Source of the DNA: Phenylobacterium koreense
GTDB lineage: Bacteria; Pseudomonadota; Alphaproteobacteria; Caulobacterales; Caulobacteraceae
Assembly: GCF_040545335.1 (NCBI RefSeq)
Contig: NZ_JBEPLU010000003.1
Coordinates: 248,001-312,000, forward strand
Direction: 5' to 3'
Length of the DNA: 64,000 nt
How positions within the stretch are numbered: position 1 is the stretch's first letter; every line of letters begins with the position of its first letter. Position numbers and translations under genes: made by a program. Below are positions 17,664 to 26,346 of this stretch, piece by piece. The notes under the pieces were generated by a model. It saw nothing but the letters and a program-made list of their open reading frames with translations. It ran no database searches and was not told where the DNA came from.

Positions 17664-19052
17664 ATGGACAACGTCGTCCCGTTCGCGCCGCGGCCTAACG
17701 CCGGCGGCGGCTGGACCGCCGCTGAGCGGGAGCGACTCTCGGAACTCGCCGATCGTCTTTCGGCCGGCGGCGCGAAGGTCGAAATCGTCTACGGCATGAC
17801 CGACGAAGGCGACCCCTGGTGCGTCATCAAGGACGACCAGGAAGAGGTCTTGATCCACGTCGCCCGCATCAATGGCGGCTTCGTCGTCCACGACGCTTCG
17901 GTCGATACGATCCAGCAGGGCGAGACGCTCTGGTCCGCCTGCGACCGCCTGCTGGGCGGCGACTGGCGGCAAAATCGCGAGGACGTGGTCGTTTCGCTGA
18001 GCGGCCGCCAGGCCCAGACCCTCATCGCCTTGGTCGTAGCCGCCACCTTCATCGAGCAGGCGCACGACGCCGAGGCCGCGACCATCGTCCAGGCGACCGA
18101 TCATCAGCCCGCCCTGCCCGCCGCCATCGCCGTCGCCACCGCCGCCCAGCCCGCCGAGGATGACCTGCAGCGCCAGGATCTGCTCGCTCCGCAGCACGAC
18201 GGTTCGAGCGAGCCGCCGGCCATGACTTCCGGAGCCTCGGCTCCGGTCGAGGATCACGCCGCCGAAACGGCTGCGGCGCCTGCCGCGCCCGAGGGCGAGG
18301 ACGTGGCGGCCAGCACCGTCGAGGACGATCTCTCCACTCCTGAACCCCGGATGGCGAGCGCCGGGCCCGCTTCACAGGACCTGGACCTGCGGGGAACCGA
18401 CGGCGACGATTCCCTTGTCGGGGGCGCGGGCCACGACACCGTTCAAGGCGGCGCGGGCGATGACACCCTGGACGGCCTGGCGGGGAACGACAGCCTGGCC
18501 GGCGGATCGGGCGCCGACCAGCTCTATGGCGACGAGGGGAACGACACCCTCGACGGGGGCGGCGCTCCGGAAGGACGTTTCGATTTCCTCGACGGCGGCG
18601 CGGGCGACGACCACCTGCACGTTTCCTCCAGGACCATCGCCAGGGGCGGTGAAGGCGCGGACACCTTCATATTCGCACCGCGACCGGCTCCCGACGGGCT
18701 GGTGGGCGTGGCCCTGGATTATTCGGGCCGCCAGGGAGATCGCCTTGTCGTCGAGGGCCAGGACGCCAGGGTCGTCTCGCAGCAGGAACAGACGAACATC
18801 TTCGAAGGTCACCCGGAATTCGCGGCTCAGTTCAACGTGACCAAGGTCCAGCCGGGAGTACGGATCGGCATCGACCTGAACGGCGACGGCGCGGAGGATG
18901 GATATGTCCTCGTCGGTCGCCCGCCGGCGGACACCCAGGCCCTGGAAGGCGCCCACGTGATCCTCGAGGTCGGTCGGCTCCCCGAGCAGGACGCGCAGCC
19001 GCTTGAGCTGCCGCTGAACCGCTTGCTCGATCAAGGCGATTTCCTCGCCTAG
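17664..19052 (+). CDS. RTX-repeat calcium-binding protein with unfamiliar N-terminal domain
   Basis: 462 residues. N-terminal domain about 1-110 (V-Y-G-M-T-D-E-G-D-P-W-C-V and H-V-A-R-I-N-G-G-F-V-V-H) is not one I can name. One hydrophobic stretch lies at about 118-130 and an acidic Ala/Pro linker at about 135-240. RTX nonapeptides follow at about 244-312 (G-G-A-G-H-D, G-G-A-G-D-D, G-L-A-G-N-D), giving a Ca2+-bound beta-roll. The end is a beta-rich domain with D-L-N-G-D-G. There is no N-terminal signal peptide; RTX proteins usually leave by type I secretion, but no such exporter is encoded here. Paired with the XRE gene and divergent from the autotransporter. Confidence 0.8.
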   Translation: MDNVVPFAPRPNAGGGWTAAERERLSELADRLSAGGAKVEIVYGMTDEGDPWCVIKDDQEEVLIHVARINGGFVVHDASVDTIQQGETLWSACDRLLGGDWRQNREDVVVSLSGRQAQTLIALVVAATFIEQAHDAEAATIVQATDHQPALPAAIAVATAAQPAEDDLQRQDLLAPQHDGSSEPPAMTSGASAPVEDHAAETAAAPAAPEGEDVAASTVEDDLSTPEPRMASAGPASQDLDLRGTDGDDSLVGGAGHDTVQGGAGDDTLDGLAGNDSLAGGSGADQLYGDEGNDTLDGGGAPEGRFDFLDGGAGDDHLHVSSRTIARGGEGADTFIFAPRPAPDGLVGVALDYSGRQGDRLVVEGQDARVVSQQEQTNIFEGHPEFAAQFNVTKVQPGVRIGIDLNGDGAEDGYVLVGRPPADTQALEGAHVILEVGRLPEQDAQPLELPLNRLLDQGDFLA

Positions 19053-19062
19053 AGCGTGACGG

Positions 19063-19695
19063 CTAGCGGCCGACAAGGCTCCACGCGAAGCTCAGGTCCG
19101 CCACGAAGGCCGCGAACGTGCTCGCCTTGGCCTCCGGCTCCTGGATGCGCAGCAGGAAAGACGGGTGATAGGTCACCACGCCCTGCGCCTGATCCTCCAG
19201 TTGGAACGCCTGGCCGCGGCTCCTGGCGATCGGAACGGTCTTGCCGAAGACCGCCAAGGCCGCCGTCCCGCCCAGCGCCACGATCACCCGCGGCCGGATG
19301 ATCCGCCGCTCGGCGTCCAGCCACCACCGACAGGCCGAGACATGGGTCGCGGCTGGCGTCTGGTGGATCCTGCGCTTGCCGCGCAGTTCGTGGCGGAAAT
19401 GCTTCACGCCATTGGTCACGTAAGTCTCGGCGCGCGGTACGCCGGCGGACTCAAGCGCCCTGTCCAGCACCTTGCCGGCCGGGCCTATGAATGGCTGACC
19501 CGTCAGGTCCTCCTGGTCGCCGGGCTGCTCGCCGACGAACATCAGCCGGGCCGAGGCCGGCCCCGCGCCGGCCACGCCTTGCGTCGCGCCACGCCAGAGT
19601 TCACAGCGCCGGCAGACATCCACTCCGGCCTCCACCTCCTGCAAGGTCGCCGGCGGGATTTGGTCATTGGGATTTGAGATGACCTGGCGGACCAT
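19063..19695 (-). CDS. UdgX-type uracil-DNA glycosylase
   Basis: 210 residues, Fe-S uracil-DNA glycosylase superfamily. Motif 1 is G-E-Q-P-G-D and the C-terminal DNA-contact motif is Y-H-P-S. The K-R-R-I-H loop, which marks UdgX, is present; in mycobacterial UdgX the His of this motif forms a covalent bond with the abasic sugar after uracil removal. Cluster ligands seen are C-R-R-C near residues 28-31 and the Cys of S-A-C-R-W-W; the usual third Cys position reads V-K-H-F. Divergent from the transglutaminase gene. Confidence 0.9.
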   Translation of the reverse strand: MVRQVISNPNDQIPPATLQEVEAGVDVCRRCELWRGATQGVAGAGPASARLMFVGEQPGDQEDLTGQPFIGPAGKVLDRALESAGVPRAETYVTNGVKHFRHELRGKRRIHQTPAATHVSACRWWLDAERRIIRPRVIVALGGTAALAVFGKTVPIARSRGQAFQLEDQAQGVVTYHPSFLLRIQEPEAKASTFAAFVADLSFAWSLVGR

Positions 19696-19842
19696 GACGG
19701 CGGCTTTCGGCTGATCGATCGGTTCCGGAATGACCCACGCCTGCCGCCGGTTCCTCGATGATCGAGCCCGCGCCTAGGGCCGATACCTGATCACGAAAGC
19801 TTCGCGGAACCATCGGCTCGCCGCGCATGTTCCCCCCGCGCC

Positions 19843-20721
19843 ATGACGCGCCTGACCATACGGCACGAGACCCGCTACACCTACGAACGGCCCGTGCGCT
19901 TTGGCGAGCATCGGCTGCTCGTCCGGCCGCGCGACAGCCACGCCACGCGCATCGTCCAGGCGTCCCTCGCCTTCTCGCCCCAGGGCCAGACCCGCTGGCT
20001 CTATGACGCCCTGGGCAACTGCGTCTGCGTCTTCTGCCCCGAGGGCGAGGCCTCGGAGCTCTACATCGTCAGCGAACTGGTGATCGAACGCTTCATGGTT
20101 CCGCTCGCGCCGCCGCCGATCGATGATCCGCGCACAACCATGCCGCTGGTCTACCGGCGTCCGGACCGCGCGGTCCTCGACCCCTTCATCGACCCAGCCT
20201 CGGACGACCCGGAAGCGGTGCTCCTCAAGTGGCTCCGGGTCCAGATCGGGCCGCCGGACGAGACCGCGCAAGACTTCGTGGTCCGGCTCAACAGCGTGAT
20301 CCGCGCCCAGTTCGACTACCTCGCCCGCGCCCAGGAAGGCTGCCAGCCGCCCCCGGAGACCATCCTCAAGGGCCAGGGCACCTGCCGGGATTTCGCCTGG
20401 CTGATGGTCGAGGCCCTGCGCCGGCTCGGCTTCGCGGCGCGCTTCGTGACCGGCTATCTCTACGCTTCGGCCGCCGAGACGCGGGGCGCCGGCGCGACCC
20501 ACGCCTGGTGCGAGGTCTTCCTGCCGGGCCTGGGCTGGACCGAGTTCGACCCGACCAACGGCCTGGTCGCCTCGCCCGAACTCATCCCCGTCGCCACCAG
20601 CCGCACGCCAGAGGGCGCCTCGCCGATCCGCGGCGTGATCTTCGGCGATCCGGGGACGTCCCAACTTCACGTCAGCGTCGACGTTCGCCCCGCCGACGCC
20701 ATGCAGGCCGCGGCGGAATAG
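19843..20721 (+). CDS. Transglutaminase-like protein
   Basis: 292 residues. N-terminal beta domain (bacterial transglutaminase-like N region, I-R-H-E-T-R-Y-T-Y) followed by a papain-fold transglutaminase core. The catalytic triad is visible: Cys in G-T-C-R-D-F-A, His in T-H-A-W-C-E-V, Asp in F-D-P-T-N-G. No signal peptide, so cytoplasmic; the family includes peptidases and cross-linking enzymes, substrate unknown. Followed after 16 nt by a tiny basic protein gene. Confidence 0.9.
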   Translation: MTRLTIRHETRYTYERPVRFGEHRLLVRPRDSHATRIVQASLAFSPQGQTRWLYDALGNCVCVFCPEGEASELYIVSELVIERFMVPLAPPPIDDPRTTMPLVYRRPDRAVLDPFIDPASDDPEAVLLKWLRVQIGPPDETAQDFVVRLNSVIRAQFDYLARAQEGCQPPPETILKGQGTCRDFAWLMVEALRRLGFAARFVTGYLYASAAETRGAGATHAWCEVFLPGLGWTEFDPTNGLVASPELIPVATSRTPEGASPIRGVIFGDPGTSQLHVSVDVRPADAMQAAAE

Positions 20722-20737
20722 CTCGGGAGGACATGTG

Positions 20738-20887
20738 ATGACGACCCACGGCTTCCAGCAGCAGAACCAGACAGGAAGCTTCCAGCTCCCCAAGTCGGCC
20801 GCCACCCAGCAGCACGGCGAAAAGCCGACCAAGAGGATCACCAAGGGCAAGAAGCCCCGTTCGGTCGAACCGCGGCCGGGCCACTAG
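20738..20887 (+). CDS. Small basic protein, 49 residues
   Basis: Short reading frame with GGGAGG 7 nt before ATG 20738 and stop TAG at 20885-20887. The first half is Gln-rich (Q-Q-Q-N-Q), the second half strongly basic (K-P-T-K-R-I-T-K-G-K-K-P-R), with no Cys and no membrane segment. It follows the transglutaminase by 16 nt, so it could be co-expressed; a Gln/Lys-rich partner would suit a transglutaminase, but that is inference. Family not recognised. Confidence 0.55.
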   Translation: MTTHGFQQQNQTGSFQLPKSAATQQHGEKPTKRITKGKKPRSVEPRPGH

Positions 20888-20966
20888 AGCGCGTTCCGTC
20901 TGATCGCATTCGTGCTCCAAGGCGCAGGCTCGACGCATCCGCTCGCGCGGTTGTAGCCTTGCCGCA

Positions 20967-21698
20967 ATGGACCTCATCGACCCGTTCGCCCTGGCCAGCC
21001 CGCGCTTCATCACTCGCCTGAAGAATGGTGAGCCGCACCAGGTCTTTTCCGGCTTCCTGTTCCATGTCGAGGCCGACCGCTACATCGTCCTGACCGCCCT
21101 GCACTGTCTGCTGCGCCCCAACATGCCCTACCACAAGCATCGCGGGACGGAGGCCACCTGGGCAGAGACCTTCGGCCACGATCTCGACTGCGAGGCCCTG
21201 GGTCTCAGCGTGCCGCTCTACGACGGCGCGCGGCCGCGCTTCCGCTGGCACCTGGACCCGCACAACGCTTCCCTGGACATCGCCGGCGTCCCGGTCCGCC
21301 TGCCCGCGCGCCCGCAGGCGATCAACTGGCTAGGCAATTTCGGCGACTATGACGTGGTCGAGGAGGGCTTGCCGCTGACCACCGGCTCGGCTGGCCTGAT
21401 CTACGGCTTCCCCGGCGGCGCGACGATCTTCGGCGCGGCCCCGATCGCACGCGGCTTCACCCTGGCCAGCGACTATCGCATCAACCCCTTCGCCTTCCAT
21501 GTGGACGGCATCGGCGGCGCCGGGTGCTCCGGCGGGCCGGTGGCGCTCCGGGCCGAGCGGGGCGACCGCACCCTGCTGCAATGGATCGGGATCTACGTCG
21601 CCACCCACGACGCCGAGCGCCTCGGCCGCTGCATTCCGCTCGCCCCGATCGAGGAGGTCGTCCAGTCGATCGTCGCCGAACCCGAGCTCTGGGCCTAG
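20967..21698 (+). CDS. Trypsin-like serine peptidase-fold protein, cytoplasmic
   Basis: 243 residues. His in L-T-A-L-H-C, Asp in S-L-D-I-A and Ser in G-C-S-G-G-P-V fit a chymotrypsin-fold triad. The residue before Ser is Cys where Asp or Asn is usual. No signal peptide or PDZ domain is seen. Ends with a helix E-E-V-V-Q-S-I-V. It follows the transglutaminase and small basic gene on the same strand. A role in protein turnover is possible but unproven. Confidence 0.7.
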   Translation: MDLIDPFALASPRFITRLKNGEPHQVFSGFLFHVEADRYIVLTALHCLLRPNMPYHKHRGTEATWAETFGHDLDCEALGLSVPLYDGARPRFRWHLDPHNASLDIAGVPVRLPARPQAINWLGNFGDYDVVEEGLPLTTGSAGLIYGFPGGATIFGAAPIARGFTLASDYRINPFAFHVDGIGGAGCSGGPVALRAERGDRTLLQWIGIYVATHDAERLGRCIPLAPIEEVVQSIVAEPELWA

Positions 21699-21746
21699 CT
21701 CGATGAAGAAGGCTTAATCCATTCGGCTGTAGAGCCCCCTTCAGCC

Positions 21747-21760
21747 CGTGGATGTCCACG
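21747..21760. promoter_or_regulatory. Palindromic operator candidate before TonB receptor gene
   Basis: CGTGGA-TG-TCCACG, perfect 6-bp arms, 44 nt before the assumed start of the TonB receptor. Partly overlaps CACGTG (21757-21762). A repressor site is plausible; no regulator gene is adjacent. Confidence 0.35.
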
Positions 21761-21803
21761 TGCTTAACGCGCATCGCCGGGATCGTAATCGGCGCCGCAC
21801 TCA

Positions 21804-24074
21804 GTGGGGGTCCCCTTGGAAGTATCTCGTCTCGTGCTCGCCGCCAGTCTCGCCGCGGCGCTTCATCCCGTCGGCGCCCTGGCCCAGGAGGCGAGCCACG
21901 TGGAAGAGTTGGTCGTCACCGGCGAAAAGACCGAGCGCAGCCTGCAGGACACCGTCACCAGCGCCGCCGTCGTCACCGCGCGCCGGATCGACCAGGAGAA
22001 CATCCAGAGCTTCTTCGACATCGCCAACCGCACAGCGAACGTCACCGAGAGCTTCGGCGGCGCCGGCTTCACCATTCGCGGGATCAGCAACCGAGGCGTC
22101 TCCGGCGGAGGCAATGGCGGCGTGGTCACGGTCTATGTGGACGGCGCGCCGATCCCTGACGACGCCCTGCGCAACGGCCCGCTCGACACCTTCGACGTCG
22201 CCCAGGTCGAGATCCTGCGCGGCCCGCAATCGACCCTGCAGGGCCGCAACGCCCTGGCCGGCTCGGTGATCATCCGCACCCAGGACCCGACCTGGACCTG
22301 GTCGGGGATCGCCCGCGCCCTGGTCTCCGACGAGGACGAACGGACCTTCTCGATCGCCGGCGGCGGCCCGATCGTCGCCGACCAGCTCGCCTTCCGCCTC
22401 GCCTACCAGGATCGTGACGCCGACGGCTTCATCCGCAACACCACCCTCGACCGACAGGAAGACCCGACCCGCGCCAAGACCCTGCGCGGCAAGCTGCTTT
22501 TCACGCCGTCGGTCCTGCCGGGCCTGACCGTCCGCGCCGGCGTCACCCACGACGAGCGTAAGGGCGGCTATCTCTACACCTACGCCCGGACGGACACGCC
22601 GGACGCCGCCGACACCCGCGTCTCGCTCGGCGACTTTCCCACCGACGCCGACAACACCACCGACCTGATCAGTGTCACGGCGGACTACAAGTTCGACAAC
22701 AATTTCACCCTGTCGTCGGCCACCGCCTGGAGCAAGGTCGACAGCCTCATGCGCTACGACACCGACGGCACGGCCCAGCCGCTGGAGTTCGGCACGATCG
22801 ACCAGGTCGACCAGAGCTTCACCCAGGAGCTGCGCCTGGCCTATGACGGCGAGCGCCTCTCCGGCCTGGTGGGCGCCTATTACGCCGATCGCGACCGCGA
22901 CTACGGCCTGACCAGCCGCGCCAACGTCCCGACGCCGCGCAGCACCATCGTCGCTCAACTCATGGCCCTGGGCCTCGGCTCGGCCCAGGCCAACCAGATC
23001 GCCACGGTCTATGTGGCCGCCCTGCCGGCGGTCGCCATCGACTTCAATGGCCAGGCCCCCGACGAGGTGAAGACCGCCGCGATCTTCGCCGACGGCCGCT
23101 ATCGACTGACCCCCCAGCTCTCGCTGCTCGCCGGCTTCCGCTATGACCACGAGGAATATACTCAGAGCGTGGACCAGACTTCGGTTTTCGGGGGCGCCTA
23201 TCCGAACCCGGCTGCGTTCGGCCCCCTGGCGCCCGCCATCGCCCGCCTGAACCAGGCCGTCGCCATGTCCGTCGCCCAGGCCAACGCCACCGTCGCGCCG
23301 GCCTCGCGGGACTTCGACGCCTTCCTGCCGAAGCTGGGCGTGAAGTACGACTTCACCGACGACGCCTCGCTCGCCTTCGTGGTCCAGCGCGGCTACCGGT
23401 CGGGCGGCTCGTCGATCAACGTCGCCCGTTCCGACGTGGTGGCCTTCGATCCGGAATACACCTGGAACTACGAGCTGGCCCTGCGCACCGCCTGGCTGGC
23501 CGACACCCTGACGGTCAACGCCAACGCCTACTATGTCGACTGGAAGGATCAGCAGGTCTCGGTGAACCTCGGCACCAGCCTCTACGACTACCAGACCGAG
23601 AACGCCGGCAAGTCCCATCTCTACGGCTTCGAGCTGGAGACCAACTACCAGCCCAGCGCCGCCTGGGGCGTCTACGGTTCGGTCGGCTACAGCCGCACCG
23701 AGTTCGACGACTTCCAGGTCATGAACGGCGCCGCCAGCGTCGATCTCTCGGGCTCGGAGTTCGCCTTCGCCCCGCGCTGGACGGTGGCGATCGGCGGCGA
23801 CTACCGCTGGACCAACGGCCTGGCCCTGAACCTCAACGCCAGCTACCGCAGCGACATGTACGGCGCCACCGGCGTCACCCAGGGGCAGACCCGCATCGAC
23901 GAGCGGATCCTGGTCAACGGGAAGTTCGGCTACAACGCCGAGCACTGGTCGCTGTCGGTGTTCGCCAACAACGTCTTCGACGAGACCTACATCCAGTACG
24001 AAGACGCCGCCCGCAATCGCGCCGTGTACGGCGCGCCGCGGGTAATCGGCGCGATCCTCGAAACGCGCTGGTAA
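21804..24074 (+). CDS. TonB-dependent receptor
   Basis: 756-residue outer-membrane active transporter. Signal peptide to about residue 27 (A-L-A-Q), then a TonB-box-like V-E-E-L-V-V-T-G, plug domain (D-I-A-N-R-T-A-N-V, E-I-L-R-G-P-Q-S-T-L-Q-G-R-N-A-L-A-G) and a beta barrel ending in a TonB-receptor C-terminus (I-G-A-I-L-E-T-R-W). Ligand unknown; the short plug with G-G-G-N-G-G insertion gives no clue. GTG 21804 is assumed; TTG 21816 is an alternative. The MFS gene 135 nt downstream may carry the same substrate across the inner membrane. Confidence 0.92.
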   Translation: MGVPLEVSRLVLAASLAAALHPVGALAQEASHVEELVVTGEKTERSLQDTVTSAAVVTARRIDQENIQSFFDIANRTANVTESFGGAGFTIRGISNRGVSGGGNGGVVTVYVDGAPIPDDALRNGPLDTFDVAQVEILRGPQSTLQGRNALAGSVIIRTQDPTWTWSGIARALVSDEDERTFSIAGGGPIVADQLAFRLAYQDRDADGFIRNTTLDRQEDPTRAKTLRGKLLFTPSVLPGLTVRAGVTHDERKGGYLYTYARTDTPDAADTRVSLGDFPTDADNTTDLISVTADYKFDNNFTLSSATAWSKVDSLMRYDTDGTAQPLEFGTIDQVDQSFTQELRLAYDGERLSGLVGAYYADRDRDYGLTSRANVPTPRSTIVAQLMALGLGSAQANQIATVYVAALPAVAIDFNGQAPDEVKTAAIFADGRYRLTPQLSLLAGFRYDHEEYTQSVDQTSVFGGAYPNPAAFGPLAPAIARLNQAVAMSVAQANATVAPASRDFDAFLPKLGVKYDFTDDASLAFVVQRGYRSGGSSINVARSDVVAFDPEYTWNYELALRTAWLADTLTVNANAYYVDWKDQQVSVNLGTSLYDYQTENAGKSHLYGFELETNYQPSAAWGVYGSVGYSRTEFDDFQVMNGAASVDLSGSEFAFAPRWTVAIGGDYRWTNGLALNLNASYRSDMYGATGVTQGQTRIDERILVNGKFGYNAEHWSLSVFANNVFDETYIQYEDAARNRAVYGAPRVIGAILETRW

Positions 24075-24209
24075 TCGGAGCTGGCGCCGCCGAGAGGACT
24101 TCCCCGGCGGCGCCAGAGTCTGATACGAGGAACGGCATTGAATTAAGCCGTTTAAAATAGGGAGGTCGCCCGCGCGACCCTTTGCGAACCGCGCGCGGGC
24201 GGTACGCTG

Positions 24210-25544
24210 TTGGAAGCACAAATTAAGAAGGATGATGCGGACATTTCCGCATCCGATACCGACGCGCCGGAACCCAGCCTGGCCGAAAAGGAAGCCGCCT
24301 ACGAGCGGTTCGTCTGGGACAATCTGAAACGCAATTATATCGGCAACTATCTGCACGGCATGCTGGGCATGACGGGCTTCAGGCTGGTCAACGCGCCGAC
24401 CTTCCTGCCGGCCTATCTGCACATGATCTCCGGGTCGAACACGATCGTCGGCCTGGGTCTCGCCCTGCAGCAGGTCGGCAGCATCGTCTCGCCCGTGGTC
24501 GGGGCCACCCAGATCGAACATCGGACCAAGGTCATGCCCGCGGCCATCTGGATGGGCGGCCTCGCCCGCGTCCAGATCGTCGGCATGGCCCTGGCCGGAT
24601 GGTTCATGTCGGGCCAGCCCCTCGTCTGGGCCATGCTGCTCTTCATGTTCCTGTTCGGGCTGTTCATGGGCGCCCAGCGGGTGGTCTTCGGCCTGCTGAT
24701 GGCCAAGGTGATCCCGCTCAGCCGTCGCGGCCGCCTGCAGGCCTGGCGCAACGCCACAGGCGGCCTGATCGCCGCCGTGCTGGCCTGGGCCGCCGGTAAG
24801 TACCTGATCGCCGGCAACGTGCTGGGCAACGGTTACGCCACCACCTTCGCCCTGGCGGCCTTCCTGACCAGCGCCGGCCTATGGACCCTGCAGTTCCTGC
24901 TGCGCGAACCGGAGCCGCCGAACCTTCCAGAGCCCAGCCGGCTGCGCGACCGCCTGAAGGACTTCCCGCGGCTCATCATGTCCGACAAGGGCTATGCCTG
25001 GTTCCTGGTCGTGCAGATGGTCACCACAGCCAGCCGTATCGCGACGCCGTTCTACATCATCTACGTCTCGTCGGCGATGTCGCTGGACGGTAAGACGCTG
25101 GGCCTGCTCAGCCTCGCCTATCTGGGAGCCGACACCCTGTCCAACCTCCTGTGGGGGTATCTCGGCGACAAGACCGGCTTCCGCCTGGTCCTGATCTTCT
25201 CGCTGGGCGCTTGGTTCGCGGCCACCCTGCTGCTGCTGCTCAACCACCACCCGTGGGCGATCTTCCTGTCCTTCTTCGGCCTCGGCGCGGCTCAGTCGGG
25301 CTACATGATGGCCGCCCAGACCATGATCCTGGAGTTCGGATCGCGGGCGGAAATGCCCATGCGCATCGCGATCTCCTCGACCGCGGAAGGCATCATGGCC
25401 TCGCTCGGCCCGCTGGCGGGCGGCCTGGTCGCCGACCACCTGGGCTTCACCACGGTGTTCGGCGCTTCGCTGGGCTTCCTGATGATCGGCCTGATCGTCC
25501 TCCTGACGGTCGTGAAGGAGCCCCGCACGGCGAAGATGGCGTAG
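24210..25544 (+). CDS. MFS transporter
   Basis: 444-residue inner-membrane carrier with about 12 helices and a long acidic cytoplasmic N-terminus (about 1-45, D-D-A-D-I-S-A-S-D-T-D). Conserved loops such as R-R-G-R-L-Q-A-W-R-N between helices 4 and 5. Substrate unknown. TTG 24210 is the only in-frame start before the first helix. A short GGTCGC/GCGACC hairpin lies at 24164-24179 between this gene and the TonB receptor, perhaps the end of that transcript. Confidence 0.8.
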   Translation: MEAQIKKDDADISASDTDAPEPSLAEKEAAYERFVWDNLKRNYIGNYLHGMLGMTGFRLVNAPTFLPAYLHMISGSNTIVGLGLALQQVGSIVSPVVGATQIEHRTKVMPAAIWMGGLARVQIVGMALAGWFMSGQPLVWAMLLFMFLFGLFMGAQRVVFGLLMAKVIPLSRRGRLQAWRNATGGLIAAVLAWAAGKYLIAGNVLGNGYATTFALAAFLTSAGLWTLQFLLREPEPPNLPEPSRLRDRLKDFPRLIMSDKGYAWFLVVQMVTTASRIATPFYIIYVSSAMSLDGKTLGLLSLAYLGADTLSNLLWGYLGDKTGFRLVLIFSLGAWFAATLLLLLNHHPWAIFLSFFGLGAAQSGYMMAAQTMILEFGSRAEMPMRIAISSTAEGIMASLGPLAGGLVADHLGFTTVFGASLGFLMIGLIVLLTVVKEPRTAKMA

Positions 25545-25571
25545 CTCTCAGGTCGTGCTAGATCGTTCTCC

Positions 25572-25787
25572 ATGAAGCCGGAGAAGGAGCCCGAGGTCAT
25601 CGACCTCGCCCAACGTCGAAAGGCGCTCCAAGCTCGCGAGGCGGCCGCCAAGGCCGCCCGCGAGAAAGCCGAGCGCATGGCCCGCAGCGGCGGATCGGTC
25701 ATCGGCGGACGCAAGCACGCCGGCTGGATTCTTCTCGCCGTCGTGCTGGTGCTGCTGGCCCTCTACGTGGCGCCCAGATTTTTCTGA
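25572..25787 (+). CDS. Small single-pass membrane protein
   Basis: 71 residues: charged Ala/Lys/Glu/Arg helix (about 12-42, coiled-coil-like) and one C-terminal transmembrane helix (about 50-66, L-L-A-V-V-L-V-L-L-A-L-Y). Looks like a tail-anchored protein; family not recognised. 27 nt after the MFS gene on the same strand. Confidence 0.6.
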   Translation: MKPEKEPEVIDLAQRRKALQAREAAAKAAREKAERMARSGGSVIGGRKHAGWILLAVVLVLLALYVAPRFF

Positions 25788-25811
25788 GCGCCTTTTTCTT
25801 TTCCGGTGTCA

Positions 25812-25857
25812 CAGGCCGCGGGCCTGGTCCGTCCTGTGTTTGAAACCAACACGCAGG
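25812..25857. promoter_or_regulatory. Two hairpins before the AhpD-like gene
   Basis: CAGGCC-GCG-GGCCTG (25812-25826, 6-bp arms) may end the upstream small gene. The second is TCCTGTGTT paired with AACACGCAGGA with a 2-nt bulge (about 25832-25858), just before the ribosome site AGGAAAGGA of the AhpD-like gene. It could be a regulator site or a leader hairpin. Confidence 0.3.
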
Positions 25858-25870
25858 AAAGGACCTCCCC

Positions 25871-26338
25871 ATGTCGCCTCGCCTCAATCCCTACGCCGCC
25901 GCCCCCGAGATGATCGCGGCCATGAGCGCGCTGGAAAAGGCCGTCGTCTCCTCGGGTCTCGAGCACAGCCTGATCGAGCTGGTGAAGACCCGCGCCTCGC
26001 AGATCAACGGCTGCGCCTTCTGCATCCACATGCACACCCAGGACGCGCGCGCGGCGGGCGAAACCGAAGAGCGGCTGTATATGCTGTCGGCCTGGTGGGA
26101 GACCTCGGTCTTCACCCCGCGCGAGAAGGCCGCGCTGGCCTGGACGGACTCACTGACCCTGATCGCCCAGACCCGCGTCCCCGACGCCGACTACGAGACC
26201 ATGCGTGAGCACTTCGATGAGGCTGAGGCCGTCAAGCTCACCATGCTGATCGGCGCGATCAACGTCTGGAACCGCCTGGCGGTCGGCTTCCGTTCGACGC
26301 ACCCCAGCAAGTGGTCGGCCCAGAAGGTCGCCGCTTAA
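25871..26338 (+). CDS. AhpD-like alkylhydroperoxidase (carboxymuconolactone decarboxylase family)
   Basis: 155 residues. Redox C-x-x-C in N-G-C-A-F-C-I-H-M-H-T, the AhpD-core signature, with a conserved E-L-V-K-T-R-A-S-Q before it. Members reduce peroxides or have related thiol chemistry; exact substrate unknown. Strong ribosome site AGGAAAGGA upstream. Convergent with leucine dehydrogenase 10 nt away. Confidence 0.88.
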   Translation: MSPRLNPYAAAPEMIAAMSALEKAVVSSGLEHSLIELVKTRASQINGCAFCIHMHTQDARAAGETEERLYMLSAWWETSVFTPREKAALAWTDSLTLIAQTRVPDADYETMREHFDEAEAVKLTMLIGAINVWNRLAVGFRSTHPSKWSAQKVAA

Positions 26339-26346
26339 CCCCACCT

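Noticed and set aside
24140..24160. A CtrA site (TTAA-N7-TTAA) before the MFS gene
   Set aside because: The two TTAA are 5 nt apart rather than 7, so the site does not fit.
21801..24521. A 906-codon minus-strand open frame
   Set aside because: Antisense of the TonB receptor, whose signal, plug and barrel motifs are clear on the plus strand.
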